From: Fischerella muscicola SAG 1427-1 = PCC 73103
GTDB lineage: Bacteria; Cyanobacteriota; Cyanobacteriia; Cyanobacteriales; Nostocaceae
Reading direction: 5' to 3'
Assembly: GCF_000317245.1 (NCBI RefSeq)
Contig: NZ_AJLJ01000498.1
Span: forward strand, 1-64,000
Length of the DNA: 64,000 nucleotides
Shown here piece after piece: positions 1 through 9,040 of the stretch. Position 1 is the stretch's first letter. Every line of letters begins with the position of its first letter. Position numbers and translations under genes: made by a program. Below the pieces are notes generated by a model. That model was not told the DNA's origin, searched no databases, and was given only the letters and a program-made list of their open reading frames with translations.

Positions 1-347
1 ACTGCTGAATTTGACTAAAGTTCGGTAAGATTAGGCAGATTTTTTAAGGTTGGTTAACCCTCTTGTGTCAAACTGGGAAAACTCAATCGCTGAAAGCCTT
101 TCGGAGCTTTACTTTTCATTTTTTGGCTACAAATTTTAGTTTCTATTAGAAAAGAAAAGCTCAAAGCTTGATTAGATAAAAGTTCCAGTATTTCCCTACG
201 ATTATTGTTTTCCGGAAGTGACAGAACAGGGTTAAATAACTCAACCAATAGTCAAAATGTCCATTAATTATAGATTCCAGAGCATCCCTATCTGGGAGTA
301 AGTCTATGGACTTTTGCACGTATTTATGAGTGTTGCAGGAGAAAAAA
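1..347. other. Gene-free left edge, upstream region of the first peptide gene
   Basis: No convincing gene. A 64-codon minus-strand frame (54-248) needs a TTG start, has no ribosome site and matches no recognised family. The segment next to the peptide gene presumably holds its promoter, but I cannot place one. The ribosome site AGGAG lies just before the ATG at 348. Confidence 0.5.
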
Positions 348-584
348 ATGAGATTACAACATATTCCTCTGTCGCTAGAGGAACTTACAGATGAGGCTGC
401 CGCTACTATATCGGGTGGTGTTGGGATATCGGCAAAGAATAGTTATAGATCCCCATTCGATAAATATTTAAGCGGATCGAATACAGGAGATGACACAGAG
501 AGTACTGAAGAAAACCTTCAGCAGGCAAGCAAGACAATACAGGGAACTGAAGCTTTGGCTAAAACTATCAAGAACTTATTCTAG
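348..584 (+). CDS. Double-glycine-leader small peptide (exported bacteriocin-like or signal precursor)
   Basis: A 78-residue precursor. Residues 1-24 form a typical C39-processed leader, with hydrophobic and acidic positions followed by the cleavage motif TISGG. The predicted mature part is 54 residues, hydrophilic, acidic in the middle (GDDTESTEEN), and has no cysteine, so it is not a disulfide or lanthionine peptide. The ATG at 348 is chosen because AGGAG lies eight bases upstream; the longer frame from GTG 330 would put the ribosome site inside the gene. The C39 exporter 0.7 kb downstream is the obvious processing and export partner. Seen: leader and context. Inferred: export. Unknown: activity, which could be antimicrobial, signalling or other. 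Confidence 0.75.
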   Translation: MRLQHIPLSLEELTDEAAATISGGVGISAKNSYRSPFDKYLSGSNTGDDTESTEENLQQASKTIQGTEALAKTIKNLF

Positions 585-857
585 GGATAGAAGAAAGCTT
601 TAAATTTTTAGAAACAAAAAGGGTTATTTTAGTGGAACTTTGAAATACTTTAGCATGAAAAGTGCCTGAAAGATTTTACTGAAATAGGGATAAAAGTATC
701 TTGAACCCAGTTATGACAAACAAGGGTAGTTAATCAAAGTAAAACCCTTTTTAGTTCTACAATTTATGCCAAATTTGAACCTAATTTTCGGTCAATTCCT
801 CTTAGGCGACTATTAAATTATCTACAACAGTTAAGTGACGCTAATGTTGAGGTATCA

Positions 858-1154
858 ATGATTCCCTTCTCAGATTTGTTAGTGGATTTATCTGAAAAAG
901 AACAGGAAATTGCAACTGGGGGGCGTTCATCTTCATTATATGATTTTGTGATCAAAAAGACCGATATTGTTACTTTTGCAAATAATGAAAATAATTTTTC
1001 AGATGGTGTAAACAACGTTTCATCTAAACAACAAACTGGATATTCACTTTCAGAAGTTACCTTTGGCTTTAATTTTAGTGGACTACGTGGACGTAAATAT
1101 GGTTTGAGTGGGTTGGAACTACTACGTCGATTGATTTTGTATCTCTTTACTTAA
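858..1154 (+). CDS. Second double-glycine-leader peptide, CTB-like leader
   Basis: A 98-residue precursor whose leader reads DLSEKEQEIATGG, close to the LSxEQQExVxGG pattern common in cyanobacterial double-glycine peptides. Cleavage after GG (about residue 22) would release about 76 residues with Asn/Ser-rich middle and a basic, hydrophobic C-terminus (LELLRRLILYLF). ATG 858 has GAGG six bases upstream. The same frame stays open upstream to 717 and reads as plausible protein (RSIPLRRLLNYLQQ) but has no ATG, so an older, longer N-terminus may have lost its start. The gene lies 92 bp before the C39 exporter. Function is inferred from the leader and neighbour only. Confidence 0.7.
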   Translation: MIPFSDLLVDLSEKEQEIATGGRSSSLYDFVIKKTDIVTFANNENNFSDGVNNVSSKQQTGYSLSEVTFGFNFSGLRGRKYGLSGLELLRRLILYLFT

Positions 1155-1246
1155 TTAGTAAATTATCGTCAGTGTTAAATCATTTCAGGAACAAGCAAAC
1201 AGATTGACTAAACCTTCAGGTTCTCAATCTTTTGGGTGGACTACAG

Positions 1247-3397
1247 ATGAAATACAAGTTTGTTAAACAGCATAGTGAAGAAGACTGCGGGGCTGCTTGT
1301 TTAGCTACCATTTCTAAGCATTATGGACGTAATTTTACTCTCAATCACATCCGTGAAATGGTAGGTACTGGACAGTTTGGAACTACTTTATTAGGGTTAA
1401 AGCGGGGTGCAGAAGCACTTGGGTTTAATGCTCGTCCAGTTAAAACTTCGCCAGAACTTTTAAACCGAATAAAAGAATCTCCTTTACCAGCAATTATTCA
1501 CTGGCAGGGAAATCATTGGGTTGTTTTATATGGCAAGCAAGGTCAAAAATATGTAATTGCTGATCCAGCTGTAGGTATTCGTTATCTGTCTAAAAAGGAT
1601 GTCGCAGATAATTGGACAGATTGGCTGATGTTGTTATTACAGCCAGATCAAACTCGTTTTTTTTCCCAAGAAGATGATGAGATTAGTGGATTTTGGCGAT
1701 TTTTAAAACGTGTTTGGGCTTTTCGCGGCATACTAGCGCAAGCATTTCCTTTAAACTTAATTTTGGGACTGCTATCTTTAGCCTCACCATTTTTGCTCCA
1801 AATTTTAACTGATGATGTGTTGGTGAGAGGAGATACAAAGTTGCTCACGACTGTTGCTATTGCTGTGGTTGTGATGCATTTTGTTTCTACTAGCCTTTCA
1901 TTTGTACAGTCTAATTTAATTGCTCATTTTGCCCAGCGTTTGCAATTAGGTTTAGTATTAGAATTTGGACGACAAATTCTGCGCTTACCTCTTTCTTACT
2001 ACGAAGCTCGTCGTAGTGGAGAAATTGTCAGCCGTTTACGAGATATAGATCAAATTAATCAATTAGTAGCTCAAGTTATTATTGGTTTACCTAGCCACTT
2101 TTTTATTGCTATTATTTCTTTTGGCTTTATGCTATTTTATAGCTGGAAGCTGACGACAGTGGCTGTAGTGATTGCTCTAGCAATGACCATTTCTACAGTT
2201 ATCTTTCAGCCTACTTTACGAAATAAAACTCGTGAACTATTAGTTCAAGAAGCAGAAAATCAAGGCGTTTTAGTAGAAACTTTTAAAGGTGCGCTTACTC
2301 TCAAAACTACTACCGCATCACCACAATTTTGGGATGAATTTCAAAGCCGATTTAGTCGTCTGACAACCCTGACTTTAAATACGATTCAAATTGCCATTAT
2401 CAATAGTACATTCTCAGGCTTTGTCGCTGCTATTGGCGGTGTGGTTTTGTTGTGGTTTGGTGGTAATTTGGTGATTCAACCACAGGAACATCTTAGTATT
2501 GGGCAATTATTAGCTTTTAATGCTATGAATGGCAATTTCCTGGGTTTAATTGGTAGTGTCATTGGTTTTGTAGATGAATATACTCGCGCAAAAACTGCTG
2601 TTCAACGTCTGACGGAAGTTATAGATGCTACTCCAGAAGATGATAAAGATGCGAAAAAGCAGTTTGTTAGGATACCTGGAGATGCTGACATTACTTGTAC
2701 TAATGTCAACTTTCACTATGCTGGTAGGATAGATTTGTTAGAAGATTTTTCGTTAACAATTCCAGGTGGTAAAGTAATTGCTTTTATTGGTAAATCTGGT
2801 TGTGGTAAAAGTACCCTTGCTAAATTGATTGCAGGCTTATACCCATTACAATCTGGCAATATCAGTATTGGAATTTATAACTTAAATGACCTTGCTCTTG
2901 ATTGTTTACGTCATCAGATAGTTTTAGTTCCCCAAGATGCTCATTTTTGGAGTCGTTCTATTATTGAAAATTTCCATTTAGGAGCGCCTAATGTTACATT
3001 TGAGCAGATTGTCAAGTGTTGCAAAATAGCAGAAGCGGATGAATTTATCAGCAAACTTCCTGAGAAATATCAAACTGTTTTAGGAGAATTTGGCGCAAAT
3101 ATTTCTGGTGGTCAACGGCAAAGATTAGCAATAGCACGTGCTATTGTCAATGATCCGCCAATCTTAATTTTGGATGAGTCTACTGCTGGACTAGATCCTG
3201 TCAGTGAAGCACAAGTTTTAGATAAATTATTTCAGCATCGTCGAGGAAAAACAACAATTTTGATTAGCCACCGCCCGCGAGTTATTAATCGTGCTGATTG
3301 GATTGTGTTTTTAGAAGAAGGTAGGTTAAAACTAAAAGGCTCGGTGGACGAATTAAGTTCTCTCCCAGGAGAGCATTTAGATTTTTTAAGTCCTTGA
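1247..3397 (+). CDS. Peptidase-containing ABC transporter (C39 peptidase, membrane and ATPase domains)
   Basis: A 716-residue bacteriocin/RiPP-type exporter (PCAT) that cuts double-glycine leaders and moves the peptide out of the cytoplasm. Residues 1-130 are a C39 peptidase with its full catalytic set: Cys14 in EEDCGAAC, His90 in NHWVVL and Asp106 in ADP. About 160-430 is the six-helix ABC membrane domain. The C-terminal ATPase carries Walker A GKSGCGKST, signature ISGGQRQR, Walker B ILILDES and the switch His in ISHRP. The ATG at 1247 is preferred to the TTG at 1232 and matches usual C39 starts. The two peptide genes upstream and HlyD downstream form a coherent export unit. An outer-membrane TolC partner is not in the window. 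Confidence 0.93.
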   Translation: MKYKFVKQHSEEDCGAACLATISKHYGRNFTLNHIREMVGTGQFGTTLLGLKRGAEALGFNARPVKTSPELLNRIKESPLPAIIHWQGNHWVVLYGKQGQKYVIADPAVGIRYLSKKDVADNWTDWLMLLLQPDQTRFFSQEDDEISGFWRFLKRVWAFRGILAQAFPLNLILGLLSLASPFLLQILTDDVLVRGDTKLLTTVAIAVVVMHFVSTSLSFVQSNLIAHFAQRLQLGLVLEFGRQILRLPLSYYEARRSGEIVSRLRDIDQINQLVAQVIIGLPSHFFIAIISFGFMLFYSWKLTTVAVVIALAMTISTVIFQPTLRNKTRELLVQEAENQGVLVETFKGALTLKTTTASPQFWDEFQSRFSRLTTLTLNTIQIAIINSTFSGFVAAIGGVVLLWFGGNLVIQPQEHLSIGQLLAFNAMNGNFLGLIGSVIGFVDEYTRAKTAVQRLTEVIDATPEDDKDAKKQFVRIPGDADITCTNVNFHYAGRIDLLEDFSLTIPGGKVIAFIGKSGCGKSTLAKLIAGLYPLQSGNISIGIYNLNDLALDCLRHQIVLVPQDAHFWSRSIIENFHLGAPNVTFEQIVKCCKIAEADEFISKLPEKYQTVLGEFGANISGGQRQRLAIARAIVNDPPILILDESTAGLDPVSEAQVLDKLFQHRRGKTTILISHRPRVINRADWIVFLEEGRLKLKGSVDELSSLPGEHLDFLSP

Positions 3398-3490
3398 ATT
3401 GTTGATTGCTTAGTAGTTAATTACTAACTAATAAAAATTTTTAATAATTATCTACAACCAAACATTTAATTAAGATAATTATCAATAATT

Positions 3491-4900
3491 ATGCTCTACA
3501 CTCATAATCAAAAATTTCTTCCTTCGATTAATACTGATGAATTTCTACCGCCGATTAGTCGTTGGACAAGTTTGGCTGGCATTTTTTTGATTGTCAATTT
3601 TGGTACAGCGATCGCTCTGGCTTCATACATTAAATACAATGTCAGTGTCAAGACTTCTGCAAGTGTACGTCCTACAGGAGATGTGCGGATCGTGCAACCA
3701 GAAATAGAAGGAACAGTAAAAGGTATTTTTGTTAAGGAAAATCAGATAGTTAAACAAGGAGATATAATTGCAAAACTTGATGATATGGAATTACATATCA
3801 AAAATAGTCAATTACAAAATAGTATTGAAGACGGGAGATTACAATTAACTCAAATTCAAGCTCAAACTCAAGCTTTAGATATTCAAATTGATGCTGAGAA
3901 AGATGTGATAGCCAGAACAGTTATTTCTGCTAAAGCAGACTTAGAAATGAATAAACGAAATTATCGAAATGAACAAATTAAAACTCAAAGTGAATTGCTC
4001 TCAGCAGAAGCAAATCTACAAAAAGCTGAGGCGAATTTAAAGAAAGCCAATGCTGATTTGAAATTTGCCAAAGAGGATCGAGAGCGCTATAAAGAACTAG
4101 CACAGTATGGAGCAATTGGAAAACGTGATTATGAGCAGAAAAAATTAGCTGTTGAGCAAGCACTCTTAGGAGTAGAAGCTGAAAAAAGAGCTATAGATAT
4201 AGCTAAAGCAAGCCTTCAAACTGCAAAAGCTGCTCTTAATCCTAGTGAAGCAAATGTGGAAATTGCTCAGGAACGTATCGCGCAAGAAAAAGCGAAAGGT
4301 CAATCAAGTATTTCTGCTTTAATCAGAGAGAAAAACAGTTTAATTCAACGACAAATTGAACTTGTAAATCAAATTAAACAATATCAACAAGAACTCCAAA
4401 AGAATATAATTCAAATACAAAGTAGTGTCATTCGCGCTACTAGCGATGGTGTGATTCTCAAGCTAAATTTACGCAATCCTGGTCAGGTGATACGCCCCTC
4501 AGAACCAGTTGCAGAGATTGTCCCACATCAGGCGCCTTTAATCGTGAAAGCCATAATTCCTGCGGCTGAAATTAAAAAGGTGGAAATCGGTCAAAAAGTA
4601 CAAATGCGAGTTGATGCTTGTCCATATCCTGATTATGGTACTCTCCAAGGTGTTGTGACTGCTATTTCTCCAGATACTATCGCACCTGTAAATAATTCAA
4701 ATGCGATCGCAACAACTAGTACAACTCCTGCTGCTGGATCTTTTGAAGCAACAATTCAACCCGAAAGTTACAGTTTTGGAAATCAGCAAAATACCTGTAA
4801 TCTCCAAGTTGGAATGAATGCTTCTGCTGATATTATTTCTAAACAAGAAACAGCTCTGCAATTCTTGCTTAGAAAAACTAGGTTAATTACTGATTTATAA
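3491..4900 (+). CDS. HlyD-family periplasmic adaptor protein
   Basis: A 469-residue membrane-fusion protein that would bridge the C39 ABC exporter to an outer-membrane channel. It has one transmembrane helix at about residues 27-48 and a biotinyl-lipoyl half motif (VKGIFVKENQIVKQGDIIAKLD). A long alpha-helical hairpin rich in Gln, Ala, Glu and Lys spans about 105-310. The second lipoyl half follows (TSDGVILKLNLRNPGQVIRP), then a beta-barrel domain. It lies 93 bp after the exporter on the same strand. The spacing and domain order are those of cyanobacterial type I exporter pairs. A hairpin repeat 24 bp after the stop may end the transcript. Confidence 0.92.
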   Translation: MLYTHNQKFLPSINTDEFLPPISRWTSLAGIFLIVNFGTAIALASYIKYNVSVKTSASVRPTGDVRIVQPEIEGTVKGIFVKENQIVKQGDIIAKLDDMELHIKNSQLQNSIEDGRLQLTQIQAQTQALDIQIDAEKDVIARTVISAKADLEMNKRNYRNEQIKTQSELLSAEANLQKAEANLKKANADLKFAKEDRERYKELAQYGAIGKRDYEQKKLAVEQALLGVEAEKRAIDIAKASLQTAKAALNPSEANVEIAQERIAQEKAKGQSSISALIREKNSLIQRQIELVNQIKQYQQELQKNIIQIQSSVIRATSDGVILKLNLRNPGQVIRPSEPVAEIVPHQAPLIVKAIIPAAEIKKVEIGQKVQMRVDACPYPDYGTLQGVVTAISPDTIAPVNNSNAIATTSTTPAAGSFEATIQPESYSFGNQQNTCNLQVGMNASADIISKQETALQFLLRKTRLITDL

Positions 4901-4923
4901 GTTTAATGTTCTCGTGAGCAACA

Positions 4924-4952
4924 AGATCCCCAACTTCTTAAGTCGGGGATCT
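4924..4952. repeat. Palindromic repeat, copy A, possible terminator
   Basis: AGATCCCC (4924-4931) pairs with GGGGATCT (4945-4952), and the inner ACTT/AAGT extends the stem with one A/C mismatch. It sits just after the HlyD stop. The same hairpin recurs at 28604, 50325, 58048 and 61454. It may work as a terminator here, although no strong T-run follows. Confidence 0.7.
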
Positions 4953-5167
4953 CACCTCTCGTTATTGTTTAATTATAATTTATCAATAAGTTTTGAATTA
5001 ATTCAAGATTCAATATATATATCAGTTAAATTCAGTTTTAGGTAATATACACAACGCTTTTTGACATATAAATTGTCTAATTTAAGCAATTCATTTAGGT
5101 AAAGAATAGCATATGCTATGTAATACTCCTAGATGTTATTAGTAAAAATCTAATAACTATATGTGCT

Positions 5168-5875
5168 GTGAATTATCTATTTGCTGTACAAGTTTTAGTT
5201 TTGATTTTCTACATATTAACACTAACTTTGTTAGTGAAAAATTATTATAAAAATCAACAAGCATTGCAATGGTGGTATTGTAGACAATCACTAAAAATAT
5301 TCTTGGAAGCAGAGAACATTCGAGATGTTATATTGCAGGAATCTTTTATTATTCGTCGTAGTCTAGAACTATTACCAGAAGGTGATTTAGAGCTATCGGC
5401 AAATCAAACTCAAGAACTTTTAAAAAAAATTGATAATTTTCATCTATCTTTAGCACAATTAAGCGATCGCTTATTCCCAGAATATATTCAAGATAATTTG
5501 CCTTTAGCAATTCAGTATCTATTAGAACCATGGCTCAGGGATAATTCTAACATATATTTTCATCTTGATCTTCCTAATTCTTGGCGACATGAATCAGCAG
5601 ATCGTAGCCTAATTATTTTAAGGACTATAGAAGAGTTACTTATAATTAGTTTGCCTAACGTTTTGGGACAAACTTCTATTTATATATGTCTACAAGAACA
5701 AACTAATATCGGTAAGTTTATACTACAAATTACTTACCCTGATCTTGCTACTCTTAGATTTTACAAAAATTTACCGGAGCGAGAATTTATTTTTCAAACT
5801 TTTAGATTTTTGACATCAGGCAAATGTTTTTGTTCTAGTAATAACCTCAGTGTGGTTTGCTACTTGTTTTGGTAA
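5168..5875 (+). CDS. Membrane protein resembling a degenerate sensor histidine kinase
   Basis: 235 residues from a GTG start. Residues 1-24 form one transmembrane helix, followed by a cytoplasmic helical stretch (about 40-130) and a C-terminal region. There, RTIEELLIISLPNVLGQTSIYICLQEQ resembles in layout the N-box helix and following strands of a NarL-type kinase ATPase domain, but the conserved Asn and glycine-rich ATP boxes are missing, and no canonical H-box was found. It is followed by the response regulator and CHASE2 kinase on the same strand, so it may be an accessory or inactive kinase partner. I do not recognise a named family; the kinase resemblance is an inference from pattern and context. 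Confidence 0.55.
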   Translation: MNYLFAVQVLVLIFYILTLTLLVKNYYKNQQALQWWYCRQSLKIFLEAENIRDVILQESFIIRRSLELLPEGDLELSANQTQELLKKIDNFHLSLAQLSDRLFPEYIQDNLPLAIQYLLEPWLRDNSNIYFHLDLPNSWRHESADRSLIILRTIEELLIISLPNVLGQTSIYICLQEQTNIGKFILQITYPDLATLRFYKNLPEREFIFQTFRFLTSGKCFCSSNNLSVVCYLFW

Positions 5876-6141
5876 ATACACATTACTTCATTTCGTTTAT
5901 ACTAATATTAGGCATATTTAAATGAATAAAAGCTTACCATCATTAATATATAATATAAATTCTTTTATTCCGTAGACTATAAATAACACGCTTATAAAAT
6001 TACGGTTAAAATATACACATCATTTAATAAGTATAAATCTTTTAACTCTTTATACAGACGCGATAAACATCCCATCTCTACTGACTTTTCACTTCCCGGT
6101 TAGCTGTAATAGTCATCTTATCAATTGTTGAGGTGTGAATT

Positions 6142-6819
6142 ATGAAACAAGCTTTAACAAAACAAGCATTACTAAAAATTTTAGTAATAGATGACCATGA
6201 ATCAGTATTAGGTGGAACTATAGAGGTGTTGCGGAAAAAATATGTGGATGCTGAGTTTCTGACAGCCGTCACAGCTCAAGAAGCACTTTCTCAAGTAGCC
6301 AATCTGCTACCTGATCTGGTAGTTATGGATCTTTCTTTACCAGAGAGTCCAGGAAAAATGGCGCGACCAGATACAGGTGTAAAATTACTCAGAAATTTAA
6401 TGAAAAACCATATAAATTTAAATATCGTAGTCCAAAGCGCTCATGTAAGAACATTAGTCAGAATCAGACCTGATATTGATATTCATAAAGGAGGTTTTAC
6501 AGTTGCAGATAAAAGTCTTTCTAGCCAAGAAATGTTGACTAGAGTAGATTGGGCATTACAGGGATTAACTCATACAAAAGATATTAAAGGTGTTCATACT
6601 GGATTAGAAGTAAAGCCAGAATGGTTAAGGGTGCTAACTCTCGCATTTGAAGAAGGATTAACAGATAAGGCGATCGCAGAGCGAATGTGTGTTGGCGAAC
6701 GCATGGTACGTCATTATTGGAGCAAACTGCAAGACGCTTTATATGTTTATCCTGAAGATGGAAAAAATATGCGAATTCAAACAGAAATGCGAGCCAGAGA
6801 AGAAGGATTAATTGATTAA
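6142..6819 (+). CDS. Response regulator with receiver and helix-turn-helix domains
   Basis: 225 residues. The receiver domain carries the acidic pair Asp17/Asp18 (VIDDHE), the phospho-acceptor Asp63 (VVMDLSLP) and Lys124 (ADKSLS). A linker leads to a LuxR/NarL-like helix-turn-helix at about 170-200 (LTDKAIAERMCVGERMVRHY). It is likely a DNA-binding transcription regulator phosphorylated by the CHASE2 kinase encoded 49 bp downstream. The pair is probably co-transcribed. The C-terminal recognition helix differs from textbook NarL output domains, so target type is uncertain. Confidence 0.88.
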   Translation: MKQALTKQALLKILVIDDHESVLGGTIEVLRKKYVDAEFLTAVTAQEALSQVANLLPDLVVMDLSLPESPGKMARPDTGVKLLRNLMKNHINLNIVVQSAHVRTLVRIRPDIDIHKGGFTVADKSLSSQEMLTRVDWALQGLTHTKDIKGVHTGLEVKPEWLRVLTLAFEEGLTDKAIAERMCVGERMVRHYWSKLQDALYVYPEDGKNMRIQTEMRAREEGLID

Positions 6820-6843
6820 TTTGGGAGCGATAATTTACAAGCA

Positions 6844-6868
6844 ATAATAAATAATAAATAATAAATAA
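6844..6868. repeat. Heptanucleotide tandem repeat (ATAATAA) abutting a start codon
   Basis: Three full ATAATAA units (6844-6864) plus ATAA lead directly into the ATG at 6869. The repeat fills the position where a Shine-Dalgarno sequence would lie, so the kinase gene has no recognisable ribosome site. Heptamer short tandem repeats are typical of heterocystous cyanobacteria. Confidence 0.75.
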
Positions 6869-8755
6869 ATGCAGGCTGAACTGTGGAGAATAATAAAAGA
6901 GCAAATAATCATTTGGCGTGTAGGTCTATTACCAGGAATGACAGTCATATTACTGGTAATAATTACTCGTTTTAGTGGTTATATGCAGTCTCTAGAGTGG
7001 TTAGTCTTTGATAATTTTCTACGTATACGTCCTGCTGAACCGATTGACGAACGTATTGTTATTGTCGGAATTAATGAAGAAGATATCCACAGTGTGGGAA
7101 CATATCCCATACCAGACAAAGAAATTGCAGCACTACTAAGAAAACTAAATTCTCTTGCACCTAGAGTCATCGGTCTTGATATAGTCAAAGATTTACCTGT
7201 TGAACCTGGACATACTGAACTGGTTAGTGCATTTAAGGATATTAAAAATCTAGTTGCTATTGAAAAAGTATTACCTGACAAAATTGCTCCTCCACCAACA
7301 TTATCGTCAGAACAAGTTTGTTTTTCAGATCAAATTATTGATGCTGATGGTAAATTACGACGCAGTTTATTAGCAACACCAACAGATCAAGAATACAAAT
7401 TTTCCTTGTCTGTTTGTTTAGCAAAAACTTATTTAGCTAGGGAAGGTTATAGCCTAGAAAATGGTATTCGTGATCCTGAAGCTATGAGATTCGGAAATAT
7501 TGAACTATCCCGGTTTTTGCCTAATTCTGGGGGATATGTCAGAACTGATGCTGGCGGAGTACAGATACTACTGAATTTTCGCAGTGGTTCAAAAAGATTT
7601 AGAATTTTATCTGTTAATGATATTAAAAACGGAAGATATCAGCCGCAGTGGATACGCGATCGCATTGTAATTATTGGTATAACTGCTCCTAGTGTCAAAG
7701 ATTTCATCACTACTTCTGCTGTCACATCCATACAACCTGCTGAGGGACGCATTTATGGAGTGGAACTGCAAGCACATGCAAGTTCTGCAATTATTAGTGC
7801 TGTGCTAGATTCTAGACCACTTTTGAATACTTGGATAGACGGCTGGGAATATGCATGGATCATCAGCTGGGGAATTTTAGGAATTGCTTTTGCTAGACTT
7901 ACCAAGTCCCCGTGGCGAAATCTTGTTGCAATTGTGATTGCTAGCGCCATTTTAACAGTTATTAGTTATTTAGTTTTGTTGTTTTGGGGCTTGTGGATTC
8001 CACTAATACCAGTAATTCTCGTTTTAAATTTAAATGGTTTTGCAATGACGGCTTTATATCAATATGATCAAGCATTACGTTCTAGAATCGAAGCCCGTCA
8101 AGCGTTAATTGAACGTACTTTTGAAACAATTCATAATGGTCCATTGCAAACCCTGGCTAAAGCATTAAAGAGAATTCGCGAACAAGATTTATCATCAGAA
8201 GAATTGCTACCAGTACTTGAAAAAGATTTAGAAAAATTAAACCATGAATTACGGGGTCTATATGAATTTTTACAAAGAGAACCTCTAACTCAAGACAGAA
8301 GTCTTTATTTAGGAAAAGGTTTACTGCTAAATTTGCAAGACCCTATTAATACAGTTCTCTATCAAGTTTATGACCATACATTACAGCGAGAATTTTCCTG
8401 CTTTCATACACTTAGAATCAAAATAGTAACATTTGACCCCATTGATGATTATCACTTAAGTATTGACCAAAAACGTGGACTTTGTAGATTTTTAGAAGAA
8501 GCTTTGTGTAACGTTGGTAAACACGCCATCGGTGTAACTCGCTTAGAGGTAATTTGTACCCAAAACGAAGGATGGTACACTTTGAAAATAGTCGATGATG
8601 GCTTAGGTAGCATTTCTTCAAAAGAAGGTCGGGGAACACAACAGTTTAGAAATTTAGCTAGACAACTGAAAGGAAAATTTACGCGATCGCCTCTTTCTCC
8701 TCGCGGTACTCTTTGTGAATTATCTTGGCCTGTACCAAAGTTAGGTTTTTGGTAA
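6869..8755 (+). CDS. CHASE2-domain sensor histidine kinase
   Basis: 628 residues. Transmembrane helix at about 17-37, then an extracytoplasmic CHASE2 domain (about 45-315, with IVIVGINEEDI and IVIIGITAPSVKD), then three membrane helices at about 325-400 that return the chain to the cytoplasm. The kinase core has a His422 H-box (ETIHNGPLQTL), an N-box (EEALCNVGKHA) and a G1 box (VDDGLGS), as in NarL-type kinases. It should sense an unknown external cue and phosphorylate the adjacent response regulator. It follows the regulator by 49 bp, with a heptamer repeat in place of a ribosome site. Its location after a peptide-export unit suggests, but does not prove, peptide sensing. Confidence 0.9.
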   Translation: MQAELWRIIKEQIIIWRVGLLPGMTVILLVIITRFSGYMQSLEWLVFDNFLRIRPAEPIDERIVIVGINEEDIHSVGTYPIPDKEIAALLRKLNSLAPRVIGLDIVKDLPVEPGHTELVSAFKDIKNLVAIEKVLPDKIAPPPTLSSEQVCFSDQIIDADGKLRRSLLATPTDQEYKFSLSVCLAKTYLAREGYSLENGIRDPEAMRFGNIELSRFLPNSGGYVRTDAGGVQILLNFRSGSKRFRILSVNDIKNGRYQPQWIRDRIVIIGITAPSVKDFITTSAVTSIQPAEGRIYGVELQAHASSAIISAVLDSRPLLNTWIDGWEYAWIISWGILGIAFARLTKSPWRNLVAIVIASAILTVISYLVLLFWGLWIPLIPVILVLNLNGFAMTALYQYDQALRSRIEARQALIERTFETIHNGPLQTLAKALKRIREQDLSSEELLPVLEKDLEKLNHELRGLYEFLQREPLTQDRSLYLGKGLLLNLQDPINTVLYQVYDHTLQREFSCFHTLRIKIVTFDPIDDYHLSIDQKRGLCRFLEEALCNVGKHAIGVTRLEVICTQNEGWYTLKIVDDGLGSISSKEGRGTQQFRNLARQLKGKFTRSPLSPRGTLCELSWPVPKLGFW

Positions 8756-9040
8756 ATATTTTTTATTCTTAATAAAAACATTTCTTATGTATTTTTCTGC
8801 AATACAAATGACTAAAATCTGAAATGAATTTACTCATTTACTAGTAATACAATTACAGTAGATTCTGTAGCGTGGTTAACAAAATGCATTTCTCGTGAGT
8901 AATGGTAATAAATCATGAGGTATGACAAGTTACTAGTCTTCTGTAGTTAATGACAATTAACAATAAACAATTACCAATTACTAACCAGCTACTATCTACC
9001 AATTAGTATATTTTTAGTGCAATGCCAAGAGGGAAAGATA

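Noticed and set aside
54..248. 64-codon minus-strand frame at the left edge
   Set aside because: TTG start, no ribosome site, no recognisable family.
7753..7950. Minus-strand frame inside the CHASE2 kinase gene
   Set aside because: Shadow of the kinase reading frame; no own ribosome site.
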